Shown: positions 18,007 through 25,439 of the stretch, one piece after another
Layout: each line of letters opens with the position of its first letter
Position numbering within the stretch: the stretch's first letter is position 1
Origin: CAIMUS01 sp046347625
GTDB lineage: Bacteria; Pseudomonadota; Gammaproteobacteria; Competibacterales; Competibacteraceae
Length of the DNA: 64,000 nt
Assembly (NCBI GenBank): GCA_046347625.1
Contig: JAXMFU010000001.1
Location: 682,001 to 746,000 of the forward strand
Direction of reading: 5' to 3'
Notes under the pieces: model-generated
The model's input: only the letters and a program-made list of their open reading frames with translations
The model's database searches: none
Told to the model about the DNA's origin: nothing
Program-made: the position numbers and the translations under genes

Positions 18007-18042
18007 CCGCCGGCGTCCCGATCGGGAGGTCGGCGGTTTTTT
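18007..18042 (+). terminator. Rho-independent terminator after ETF-QO
   Basis: CCGCCG / CGGCGG outer stem with inner CCC/GGG, followed by TTTTTT, 33 bp after the ETF-QO stop. Confidence 0.9.
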
Positions 18043-18128
18043 ATTGCCGAATCCGGATGTAGGGCACTATTCCTTGCTTTCATGGTCTATGTTTCCTGAA
18101 CTTTACACCATAAGCCCGGAGGTTTTTA

Positions 18129-18797
18129 ATGGCGGAAAGAAATTACGCGGTACTGAGTCCTGTGCAAGGGGTGCTGAGCACCAATAAGGTACTGCGCAAT
18201 ACCTATGCGCTACTGTCCATGACCTTGCTGTTCAGTGCGCTGACGGCCGGTTTGGCGATGGTCAGCAACGCCCCACCGTTACCTTGGTTTATTGTCCTGG
18301 CAGGCTATTTCGGCCTGTTCTTTCTGACGGCCAGGCTGAGTAACAGTGCCTGGGGATTGGCGGCGGTATTCGCGCTGACCGGCTTTATGGGTTATACCCT
18401 GGGGCCGATTCTCAATCTTTATCTATCGCTGCCTAACGGTCCACAGATTGTGATGACCGCGCTGGGTGGAACCGGCGCTATCTTCCTGGGATTGTCGGCC
18501 TATGCCTTGGTTACCCGTAAAGATTTCAACTTTATGGGTGGCTTCCTGATGGTCGGTATGCTGGTGGTCGTTCTGGCCATGCTCGCCAATATTTTTCTGG
18601 CGATTCCGGCTTTGACGATGACGCTGTCGGCCGTGGTTATCCTGCTGATGGCCGGTTTTATCCTGTACGATACCAGCCGGATTATCAACGGCGGCGAGAC
18701 CAACTACATCATGGCTACCGTCGCCCTGTACATCGATATTTATAACCTGTTTATCAACCTGCTGCAGCTTTTAGGCATCTTCAGCGGCGACGACTGA
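18129..18797 (+). CDS. Bax inhibitor-1 / YccA family membrane protein
   Basis: A 222-residue protein with seven predicted membrane helices and the BI-1 family pattern: LRNTYALLSMTLLFSALTAG at the start and the C-terminal IYDTSRI-type motif, here LYDTSRIINGGETNYIMATV. E. coli YccA of this family binds and restrains the FtsH protease; other members leak calcium or protons. A single transcription unit with its own ribosome-binding site (CCCGGAGG) and terminator. Confidence 0.9.
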   Translation: MAERNYAVLSPVQGVLSTNKVLRNTYALLSMTLLFSALTAGLAMVSNAPPLPWFIVLAGYFGLFFLTARLSNSAWGLAAVFALTGFMGYTLGPILNLYLSLPNGPQIVMTALGGTGAIFLGLSAYALVTRKDFNFMGGFLMVGMLVVVLAMLANIFLAIPALTMTLSAVVILLMAGFILYDTSRIINGGETNYIMATVALYIDIYNLFINLLQLLGIFSGDD

Positions 18798-18831
18798 GAC
18801 CTTCTCTTCGGTGGCAGTCCGGCAGAACTCC

Positions 18832-18857
18832 AAGCCCCGCACAGCGGGGCTTTTTTA
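18832..18857 (+). terminator. Rho-independent terminator after the BI-1 gene
   Basis: AAGCCCCGC, ACA loop, GCGGGGCTT, then TTTT, 34 bp after the stop. Confidence 0.95.
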
Positions 18858-18951
18858 TGTTCGAGTGCTGCGTTTCATCGTACGGCTGCCGGGCTCGAAG
18901 CCCGCCGGTTTGCGGCTGATCCAGTCGATAAAGCGGCGGATATCGGCCGGA

Positions 18952-20697
18952 TTAGAGCATCCCTTTTCCCGAAGCGGCGCTCAGTTCTTTGAGAAAAGCC
19001 CGGTGGCGGGGGAAACGGTTGCGGATTTCCGCCAGCAGCAGGCTGCCATCCTGGCGGTTCCCGCGCAACCGAAGCACCTCCGCGCAGGCACTGATCAAAA
19101 CGGCGGCTTTGTCGTAACTGTCCCGATGCTGGCCGCTGACGATGGCTTCCACCCGCTGCCTGGCGGTTTCCAGACACCAGGCCAACACCTGTTCCTGGGC
19201 GGCGATATCGAGCGTTACCCGTGGGAACAGGGTGGTGTAAATCCGCTCCAGACGTTCGGTGGGAGAGACCTCTTCGGGCGTTAGCTTCCAGTCGCTGAAG
19301 CTGACACTGTTGTGCAGGTTCCACAGCCAGATCTGGCGGACATTATCCGGCAGGGCGCCGGACGGTTTGCCGGAAAGCAACACCAGGAGGAATGCCACCA
19401 CCAGTCCCTGTGGATTCGTGCTGCTGCTCCAGCCCAGGACCTTCGCCGGCAGGCTGAGTTCATAGGCGGCCTGCCAGTCACCGGCCAGCAGATAGGCATG
19501 TGCCAGGGCAGATTCATGCACCCGGATCGGCGTTTCCAGGTCATCCGTTTGCCGGTACAGTGACTCCAGATAGCTCGATGGCTGGGCCAGGCAGTTCCGT
19601 AAATAATCGGCGGCAGCCCGCATGGTCTGCGGCTGTTGCGGTGCCGGCGTTGCATCCCACAGTTCCAGCAGGCGTCGCAAGGCGGGCTTGGCCTGGAATG
19701 CCTCCCAGCGGGCTACCTGAAGCAGTTCCGGCTGTTGCAACGTGGTGGCGGCCTGATAGACATAATCGGCGATGGCCGCCCGGATGGGCAGGGCAGGGGG
19801 CAGTGCCCGCAAGGCTTCCTGAGCGGCCTCCAGCAACTGTCGAGGTTGTGCCTCCTGTGCCAGGACGGCACACCAGTCCAGATAGGCGCGGGGTCGCTGT
19901 AAGCCCTGGTTGCGCGCCAGTTCCGCCAGTCCGGCGGCGCCGTAGGCAAGACGGATCGCCTCCCGTAACCAGGTGTCGGCTTCGTAGCCCTCCCGGGTCC
20001 GCAGCCAGGCTATCCAGGCGCTCAGGAATGACGCCTGATCGGATAATGGCTGTGGGGATACGTCCAGTAAATCGCTCAGTATGGGTAGATGGCCGCTGCC
20101 CCAGGGATGCACTTCCAGCAATTGCTCGAACAGGATAGCGGGCCGCTGCGGGAGCGGTTCAGTCTCGTAAACGGCGCGCAGATAACGGGCGATAGCCGCA
20201 TCGATATCGACGTCTTCCAGATCGGCGGCTCTCACCCCACGGCCATAGTCGTCTTCCAGGTTCAAGACGGCGAACAGTTTCCGATAGGCCCCGCGAGCCA
20301 GGGTCAGATTGCCCTGATCGAATACCGCCTCGGTGCGGTCGAATAGAATGCTCAAGGGATCCACGAACACGACATAAGGTCCCAGCCGGTCCTCATCGTC
20401 CCATTCCTGCCAGCCGTAACGATCCTCGTCGCAATTGTCCATTTCGTTTTGCAACTCCAGCACCAGATCGTCGATATCGGCCAGCAGATCTTCCTGCTGC
20501 ACGGCTTGCAAAATGCCGGCATCGGTGCCAGCCGGTGGTGGTTGCAGTCTATCCAGAAATGCCTGCCGTTCGCTGGGCAGCGTTTCCCGCGCGATGAGCC
20601 GCAGAATGGTGCGCAGTTCCTCGGCGGAACAGGTCGTCAACCGCTGTTCGACGGCATCCCAGAAAGTTTTGAACGGCAGCTTGGCGCTGGAGGACAT
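18952..20697 (-). CDS. Large hypothetical protein
   Basis: A 581-residue, acidic, Leu/Ala/Gln-rich protein that I do not recognise. The N-terminus (KLPFKTFWDAVEQRLTTCSAEELRTILR) is helical. The rest looks like a long alpha-helical repeat protein, possibly TPR-like, with no signal peptide, membrane helix or obvious catalytic motif. An acidic stretch near residues 80-105 (DDLVLELQNEMDNCDEDRYG) stands out. It lies downstream of the slipin gene on the same strand, with about 250 bp and one repeat between them. Coding is supported by length and codon use. Function unknown. Confidence 0.8.
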   Translation of the reverse strand: MSSSAKLPFKTFWDAVEQRLTTCSAEELRTILRLIARETLPSERQAFLDRLQPPPAGTDAGILQAVQQEDLLADIDDLVLELQNEMDNCDEDRYGWQEWDDEDRLGPYVVFVDPLSILFDRTEAVFDQGNLTLARGAYRKLFAVLNLEDDYGRGVRAADLEDVDIDAAIARYLRAVYETEPLPQRPAILFEQLLEVHPWGSGHLPILSDLLDVSPQPLSDQASFLSAWIAWLRTREGYEADTWLREAIRLAYGAAGLAELARNQGLQRPRAYLDWCAVLAQEAQPRQLLEAAQEALRALPPALPIRAAIADYVYQAATTLQQPELLQVARWEAFQAKPALRRLLELWDATPAPQQPQTMRAAADYLRNCLAQPSSYLESLYRQTDDLETPIRVHESALAHAYLLAGDWQAAYELSLPAKVLGWSSSTNPQGLVVAFLLVLLSGKPSGALPDNVRQIWLWNLHNSVSFSDWKLTPEEVSPTERLERIYTTLFPRVTLDIAAQEQVLAWCLETARQRVEAIVSGQHRDSYDKAAVLISACAEVLRLRGNRQDGSLLLAEIRNRFPRHRAFLKELSAASGKGML

Positions 20698-20805
20698 GGA
20701 TTTCGGACCTCGGAACGATCAGGTAGGCAATACGGCTTTGAGTTTACTACTTTTCCGAGATTTGGGTTACCTGTGGACCGATTGCCTGCACATCATTCCC
20801 TGGCT

Positions 20806-20878
20806 GTAGGAGCGAGCTTGCTCGCGAAGGGAACGGGCAATGCCAACCCGGCCGGTTCACAAGCAAGCTCGCTCCTAC
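20806..20878. repeat. REP-like palindrome, GTAGGAGCGAGCTTGCTCGCGAA family, copy 1
   Basis: GTAGGAGCGAGCTTGCTCGCGAA opens the element and the inverse (AAGCAAGCTCGCTCCTAC) closes it. This sequence type is a common REP in Pseudomonas and related bacteria. A second copy is at 55042. It sits in the gap between slipin and the large hypothetical gene. Confidence 0.85.
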
Positions 20879-20943
20879 CGCTGATAGAATCCCGCCGCCG
20901 TCTCGATATAACTGTTCAGGACGGCGGCAAGGATGATGGCTGC

Positions 20944-22080
20944 TTATGCCCGGATCTTCACCAGATCCTTAAGCACCCCGTCGAGACCACCGAAAACGGA
21001 AATCCTATCGATCTTTTCGGTAACCTTTTCCAGGGTTTCCAGTTCCTTCAGCCGCAAGGCGACCGGGTTGTCTTCCATGACCTTGGCGGTGTTGAGCAGC
21101 GAGCGGGTCGCCGCCGTTTCTTCACGACGACGGATCACGTTCGCCTGGGCGGATTTTTCCGCTTCCACCACCTTGGCCAGGATGGTCTTCATGTCGCCCG
21201 GCAGGATGATATCCTTCACCCCGACCGATTCGATCGTCAGACCGAAACCTTCCACCACCCGCCGGATGTGGGCCGATACGACCTCATCGATCACCCCCTT
21301 GTTCTCCAGCAACTCATCGAGGGTGCGGGTACCGACCGCGGCGCGCAGACCGAACTGCAATTCCTTGTACAGATAATCGACCGGCTTGGCCTGGCGGGCG
21401 AAAGCCAGCTTGACATCGCTGATGCGGTAACCGGCGGTGAGGTTCACGCGCAGCGCGACCTTATCCCGGGTCAGAATCTCCTGACCGGATACTTCGAGCG
21501 CCTGCAATCTCAGGTCCACCGTCTCCGCGCGCAACTCACGGTTGAACCGGAAGTAGGCGTGCAGCCCTGGTTCGAGTATCCGCTCGATCCTGCCGTCGAC
21601 GTAGAACACGCCGACATGGTACTCCGGAACCTGGAGCGCGTAGACACCTTCGACACCCGCCACCCGGAAGCCACCGCGACCGCCGTGGGCCAGCAACGGC
21701 ACGAGCGCGGGCGGTACCTCGAATTGCTCGCCGATAGCAATCACCTCATGGCGAATATCGATAAAACCCTTCCAGTACAGCCGGCGCGTGTTCGGCGCGA
21801 GCAGTTCCACCAGCACCTCGTTCTCGTAACGCAGGGCGATGTCGGTCGCGCCGAGTTCGATCACGTGGAAGTGCTCGGCGGCCAGCGCCGGTTCTTCCTT
21901 GAGCAGATACTCCGCCAGCCGATGCTCGAACCGGGGCTGTTGCAATGCGTACACTTCGACCGCCAGCCGCGCCAGTGGGTCGAAAAAGCGGTGCTCACCC
22001 GGACCCAGAATGGTGACGAAGTCGCCCTTGCGGAACAGCAGCGCGCGCTCGTCCTTCTTGATCAAAAACGTTCTTAACAT
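20944..22080 (-). CDS. Slipin / SPFH (band-7) family protein
   Basis: A 378-residue slipin. The SPFH domain spans roughly residues 15-270, and the helical tail contains EAEKSAQANVIRRREETAATRSLLNTAK, typical of the family. The start (22080) gives LRTFLIKKDERALLFRKG and is preceded by GGAAGGTG; a longer in-frame start at 22146 adds unconserved residues. No clear N-terminal membrane helix is visible, unlike the classic membrane slipins. SPFH proteins form large membrane-linked oligomers. Some gammaproteobacterial slipins are operon partners of RNA-repair genes; here no rtcB is present, but two tRNA-like genes lie upstream on the same strand. Confidence 0.88.
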   Translation of the reverse strand: MLRTFLIKKDERALLFRKGDFVTILGPGEHRFFDPLARLAVEVYALQQPRFEHRLAEYLLKEEPALAAEHFHVIELGATDIALRYENEVLVELLAPNTRRLYWKGFIDIRHEVIAIGEQFEVPPALVPLLAHGGRGGFRVAGVEGVYALQVPEYHVGVFYVDGRIERILEPGLHAYFRFNRELRAETVDLRLQALEVSGQEILTRDKVALRVNLTAGYRISDVKLAFARQAKPVDYLYKELQFGLRAAVGTRTLDELLENKGVIDEVVSAHIRRVVEGFGLTIESVGVKDIILPGDMKTILAKVVEAEKSAQANVIRRREETAATRSLLNTAKVMEDNPVALRLKELETLEKVTEKIDRISVFGGLDGVLKDLVKIRA

Positions 22081-22412
22081 GGTATTCACCTTCCAATAGA
22101 GGTCGTTACACTTCCACGCAGGGAATAGCAGGGGTCCCCACACCACCCTTGGGAGCAGAGTCTCCCAACGTAAACTGGAGGGCCGGCCGCCCGCCGTCGC
22201 GACGGGCCTCCGCTCGAACGCGGCGGGGAAGTCAGTCGCGCCTTGTCGACCGGTGGCCCTCGGTTCCCACCCTCCCGGCGGAAACGTCGGGCCGCCAAGT
22301 CCACTTGGCGGGTACTGCTTCGCTCACCGCGCTGAAGCGGCGCGCAGGTGCGGCGGTCGGTGCGGATAAGGCATTCGCCTTACCCGCCGAGGCCGGCCCG
22401 GGTACTACTGAA
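22081..22412 (-). other. GC-rich structured leader between tRNA-like genes and slipin
   Basis: This 330-bp stretch has no convincing gene. On the minus strand it folds into successive hairpins: GGTAAGGC-GAAT-GCCTTATCC, CCGCCAAG-TGGA-CTTGGCGG and GGGAG-ACTCTG-CTCCC. It may be a long structured 5' untranslated region of slipin or part of a non-coding RNA that includes the tRNA-like units. Confidence 0.4.
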
Positions 22413-22431
22413 AACCTCTTTTCAGGAGGTT
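22413..22431 (-). terminator. Terminator-like hairpin behind the tRNA-like pair
   Basis: Minus strand AACCTC-CTGAAAA-GAGGTT followed by TTC. The 5' arm overlaps the 3' acceptor end of the tRNA-Cys-like unit, so tRNA folding and hairpin formation would compete. Confidence 0.4.
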
Positions 22432-22499
22432 TGGAGCGGGAATCGAACCCGCGTACATCGATTTGCAGTCGATTGCTCAACCAACTGAGCTATCCAAGG
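22428..22499 (-). tRNA. tRNA-Cys(GCA)-like gene
   Basis: The minus strand shows a D-arm (GCTCAGTTGGTTGAGC), an anticodon stem ATCGA/TCGAT around CTGCAAA (anticodon GCA) and a T-arm GCGGG-TTCGATT-CCCGC. Only five of seven acceptor pairs form (TTGGA/TCCAA), and no CCA is encoded. It abuts the second tRNA-like unit directly. It may be a degenerate or phage-type tRNA rather than the housekeeping tRNA-Cys. Confidence 0.6.
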
Positions 22500-22570
22500 A
22501 GATGAACATGGGAATCGAACCCATGACCCCGGGAGCTTCGTCCCGTGCTCTACCACTGAGCTAGATCACA
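22500..22570 (-). tRNA. Second tRNA-like gene with an abnormal anticodon loop
   Basis: D-arm GCTCAGTGGTAGAGC and T-arm ATGGG-TTCGATT-CCCAT are perfect. The anticodon stem CGGGA/TCCCG encloses only six bases (CGAAGC), so no standard anticodon can be read; adding a U at position 33 would give GAA (Phe). The acceptor stem has about five of seven pairs. Either a decayed tRNA or a tRNA mimic. Confidence 0.5.
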
Positions 22571-22720
22571 TGTGGCATCCACCGCTTCCCAGACCACGGT
22601 ATACGTCCGTTCGATTCGCAGAGCGGACGCACCAGCCAGGACTCACGAGCCTGTACCGCTGCGGGCTGTTGGTCGATGAATTCGTTGGGCACCAAGGGCG
22701 CCGAAAACCGTAAAACGAAA

Positions 22721-22751
22721 AGCCCGGATCACACTGCGTGCAATCCGGGCT
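22721..22751 (-). terminator. Terminator-like hairpin upstream of the tRNA-like pair
   Basis: Minus strand AGCCCGGAT and ATCCGGGCT stem around a 13-base loop with an inner CAC/GTG pair, followed by TTTTCGTTTT. It is preceded on the same strand by another hairpin, GCGTGGA/TCCACGC (22768-22800, with a nested TCGCTTAAGCGA). The two look like the 3' end of a short non-coding transcript; no gene for it is recognised. Confidence 0.6.
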
Positions 22752-23072
22752 TCTGGAGAAAACCGTGCGTGGATTCGCTTAAGCGATAAACCTCCACGCA
22801 TGCCCGGATTGTTCGCACGGCCGATCACAGCCGATAGCAGAATTCAGATAAACGCTGCCGACAAACCATGGCTGTTGCCACCATGCCGGGGTCCGGCCTG
22901 TAAAGCCATGACCGCGGACGAGCGCACTCGCGGCTATGCCTTGGCACAGCGCGTGCAGCGACTCGATCATCAAGGAGGGCGACAACAACATGAGTGCGAA
23001 TACCAGAAATATTGATAAGTTAAAGTGGGCAGGTATCATAGTCGCCTGGATTTGCACTGTCAAGCTCAAAAG

Positions 23073-23100
23073 TTGTTTCCTATATCAAAATCGATATAAT
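23073..23100 (+). promoter_or_regulatory. Promoter and operator of the toxin-antitoxin pair
   Basis: TTGTTT (23073) and TATAAT (23095-23100) with a 16-bp spacer. The inverted repeat ATATC-AAAATC-GATAT overlaps the -10 region and is a plausible operator for the helix-turn-helix antitoxin. The -10 box ends only 8 bp before the toxin ATG, so the mRNA would be essentially leaderless. Confidence 0.6.
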
Positions 23101-23108
23101 GCCGATCT

Positions 23109-23432
23109 ATGAAACCTATCGTCTTTCTCGGTGATTCATTGGACGTAATCCGATCCTTTCCTGAAAGTGCTCGTCAGCAGGCGGGTTATCAGCTAGACAA
23201 GGTGCAACGGGGGAGGGAACCTGACGACTGGAAACCGATGAAATCGATCGGGCCGGGTGTTAACGAGATCCGGATTCGAGAAGAGAGCGGAGCATTCCGG
23301 GTAATTTATGTAGCCAAACTGGACGATGCCATCTATGTGTTACACGCTTTCCAGAAAAAAAGCCAGAGGACCAGTAGAACTGACCTGAATCTGGCAAAGA
23401 TGAGATTGCAAACTCTGAGGAACAAGCGATGA
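23109..23432 (+). CDS. RelE/HigB-type toxin
   Basis: A 107-residue protein of the phage-derived Gp49/HigB-like branch of the RelE superfamily, typically a ribosome-dependent mRNA interferase. Seen are FPESARQQAGYQLDKVQRG, the EIRIREESGAFRVIYVAKL strand pair and the terminal VLHAFQKKSQRT signature. It is translated from an ATG with no visible ribosome-binding site. The stop overlaps the antitoxin start by 4 bp (ATGA), giving the toxin-first HigBA order. Confidence 0.88.
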   Translation: MKPIVFLGDSLDVIRSFPESARQQAGYQLDKVQRGREPDDWKPMKSIGPGVNEIRIREESGAFRVIYVAKLDDAIYVLHAFQKKSQRTSRTDLNLAKMRLQTLRNKR

Positions 23433-23710
23433 ATGAACCAAGATACAGTAGTGTATGGGATGCTTTGGAGGATACTCCTGAAGCGGCTGAAAACATGAAG
23501 ATCCGAGCAACCCTCTTTTTGGTGTTGCAGGATTATGTGTCCGACTTGGGTGTAACTCAGGTAGAAGCTGCACAGCGATTGGGTATTACCCAACCACGTC
23601 TTAACGATCTATTGCAAGGCCGGATTGACAAATTCAGCCTCGATGCGCTGGTTAACCTCCTTTACAAAGCCGGTATGCGGCTGGCTATTGAGGTCAAGCG
23701 AGCCGCTTGA
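23429..23710 (+). CDS. HigA-type antitoxin with XRE helix-turn-helix
   Basis: A 93-residue protein with a helix-turn-helix at residues about 38-65 (GVTQVEAAQRLGITQPRLNDLLQGR), followed by a short C-terminal strand region. It neutralises the upstream toxin and should repress the shared promoter through the inverted repeat at 23083-23098. Translationally coupled to the toxin. Confidence 0.88.
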   Translation: MNEPRYSSVWDALEDTPEAAENMKIRATLFLVLQDYVSDLGVTQVEAAQRLGITQPRLNDLLQGRIDKFSLDALVNLLYKAGMRLAIEVKRAA

Positions 23711-23784
23711 TTGGAAGCGAGTTCCTACGAACTAAACTTATTTACTAATTCAAAAGTATTCAAATTTAAGAGCTCGTAGGTTGC

Positions 23785-23900
23785 TGTGAAAATCCGCCCG
23801 TAGGTCGGGGTAGACGCGCCCGCCACCCAGGGAGCCCCTCGCCACGAGATGACGGGCGCGTCGTAACCCGACAGGGAGCCGAGTTTCATCGCCAAGGGTG
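23785..23900. repeat. Extended CGGGTTAGACGCGCCCGC repeat, copy A
   Basis: The core palindrome at 23800-23873 (GTAGGTCGGGGTAGACGCGC / GCGCGTCGTAACCCGAC) is followed by GAGCCGAGTTTCATCGCC. The same extended unit recurs at 25231-25341, so the two copies bracket the sulfate-binding-protein gene. The rest of the 470-bp gap (23711-24185) is AT-rich without a recognisable gene. Confidence 0.8.
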
Positions 23901-24185
23901 CATGTTTCTAAAAAGTAGGACGCAATGAACCAAGAATGGAAAGAGGGTAACCAGCCGAGCGCACCAGGAGAATTCAATAGTGACTCACTATTGAGCCGGC
24001 AGCAGATTTTAAGAATAAATTTGCATTACGTTATAACCGGCTTTTATATAACCTGTATTTGTCGGTCCTTAAATCATCCTACGTCATAAGCAATCCACTT
24101 TTTCTTTGTTCACGCCGGACTGGTAGGCACTGTATGGTATTTTCAAATGAGTTACCGTTATCAATCCTACCTGACTGAGAATAAA

Positions 24186-25196
24186 ATGAAGGCGAAGCAA
24201 TTCCTTCCTATCCTGCTGGCCGCCGGGCTGGCTGTCGGCACGAGCGCAGCGGCGCCGGCGGAGGTGAATCTACTCAATGTGTCCTACGATCCGACCCGTG
24301 AGCTGTATAAGGATTACAATTCGGCGTTCGTGCAATACTGGCAAAACAAGACCGGAGAAAAGGTTAGCATCCAGCAATCCCACGGCGGTTCGGGCAAGCA
24401 GGCGCGAGCGGTCATCGACGGCCTGGAGGCCGATGTCGTGACGCTGGCGCTGGCCTACGATATCGACGCCATCGCCGCCAAGGGGTTACTCCCGGTTACC
24501 TGGCAGCAGCGGCTGCCGCATAATTCCTCGCCTTATACCTCGACCATCGTGTTCCTGGTTCGCAAGGGTAATCCCAAGCAAATCCATGACTGGTCGGACC
24601 TGGTGAAACCGGGCGTCGAGGTCATCACGCCCAGCCCCAAGACTTCCGGCGGGGCGCGTTGGAATTATCTTGCGGCCTGGGGCTTTGCCCTCGAGCAGCC
24701 GGGTAGCAACGACGCCAAGGCGCGGGAATTCGTCAGTAAACTCTATAGCAATGTGAAAGTGCTGGATTCAGGCGCACGGGGGTCGACCACCACCTTTACC
24801 GAACGGGGCATTGGTGATGTACTGATCACCTGGGAAAACGAAGCCTACCTGGCGCTGAAGGAGTTTGGTCCTGATAAATTCGAGATCGTGACACCGCCGC
24901 TGTCGATTCTGGCCGAGCCGCCGGTCAGTGTAGTCGACCGGGTGGCCGATAAACATGGCACGCGCCAGATCGCCCAGGCATATCTGGAGTATCTCTATTC
25001 TCCGACCGGGCAGGAAATTGTGGCCAGAAACTTTTATCGACCGACCGATCCGCAGGTGGCGGCGAAATATGCCAAGCAGTTTGCCTCGATCAAGCTGTTC
25101 ACCGTAGACGAACTGTTCGGCGGCTGGCAACAGGCTCAGAAGACCCACTTTAACGACGGCGGTGTATTCGACCAAATTTATCAGGCCGGCCGCTAA
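24186..25196 (+). CDS. Sulfate/thiosulfate ABC transporter substrate-binding protein
   Basis: A 336-residue periplasmic protein. A Sec signal peptide (KAKQFLPILLAAGLAVGTSA, cleavage near residue 20) precedes the Sbp/CysP fold. The family features EVNLLNVSYDPTREL, QQSHGGSGKQARAVIDGLEADVVTLAL and the GGARWNYLAAWG segment are intact. The ATG at 24186 gives the signal peptide directly; an upstream codon at 24147 does not. Unusually, no cysTWA permease genes follow; a CysB-like regulator lies downstream instead. Confidence 0.93.
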   Translation: MKAKQFLPILLAAGLAVGTSAAAPAEVNLLNVSYDPTRELYKDYNSAFVQYWQNKTGEKVSIQQSHGGSGKQARAVIDGLEADVVTLALAYDIDAIAAKGLLPVTWQQRLPHNSSPYTSTIVFLVRKGNPKQIHDWSDLVKPGVEVITPSPKTSGGARWNYLAAWGFALEQPGSNDAKAREFVSKLYSNVKVLDSGARGSTTTFTERGIGDVLITWENEAYLALKEFGPDKFEIVTPPLSILAEPPVSVVDRVADKHGTRQIAQAYLEYLYSPTGQEIVARNFYRPTDPQVAAKYAKQFASIKLFTVDELFGGWQQAQKTHFNDGGVFDQIYQAGR

Positions 25197-25230
25197 AACT
25201 GATGGTTTGGTTATTGCCCGCTTGTATTAT

Positions 25231-25341
25231 CGTGAAACTCCCGTAGGTCGGGTTAGACGCGCCCGCCACCCCGTTAGCCAGTGGCAGAAACGTTACAGGC
25301 GCGTCGTAACCCGACAGCGAGCCGAGTTTCATCGTCGAAGG
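25231..25341. repeat. Extended CGGGTTAGACGCGCCCGC repeat, copy B
   Basis: Core 25243-25315 with the same flanking words as copy A (GTGAAA upstream, GAGCCGAGTTTCATCG and GAAGGTGC downstream). Confidence 0.8.
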
Positions 25342-25365
25342 TGCTCTTTTCGCTGCGCATGACCA

Positions 25366-25430
25366 GTTAGACGCGCCCGCTCCCAAACGGGCCACGGGCA
25401 GCAACGTGATGGGCGCGTCATAACCCGACA
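25366..25430. repeat. Partial CGGGTTAGACGCGCCCGC repeat, copy C
   Basis: GTTAGACGCGCCCGC and GGGCGCGTCATAACCCGAC form the palindrome just before the LysR gene; the GTAGGTCG opening is missing. With copy B it fills the 243-bp gap. Confidence 0.7.
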
Positions 25431-25439
25431 AGGATCTAC

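Noticed and set aside
20449..22077. 542-codon plus-strand open frame across the slipin gene
   Set aside because: Antisense to the slipin and the hypothetical gene, with no family-like motif.
22232..22480. 82-codon minus-strand frame starting inside the tRNA-Cys-like unit
   Set aside because: It begins within a tRNA structure and runs through the folded leader; low-complexity Ala/Pro/Arg composition.
22932..22955. Possible sigma-54 promoter (TGGCAC-N5-GTGCA) on the plus strand
   Set aside because: The -12 element has a mismatch at an important base, and no gene in the right orientation and distance uses it.
22779..23069. Open frames of 70-96 codons on both strands upstream of the toxin-antitoxin pair
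   Set aside because: Mutually overlapping, no ribosome-binding site and no recognised motif; could not be supported as a gene.
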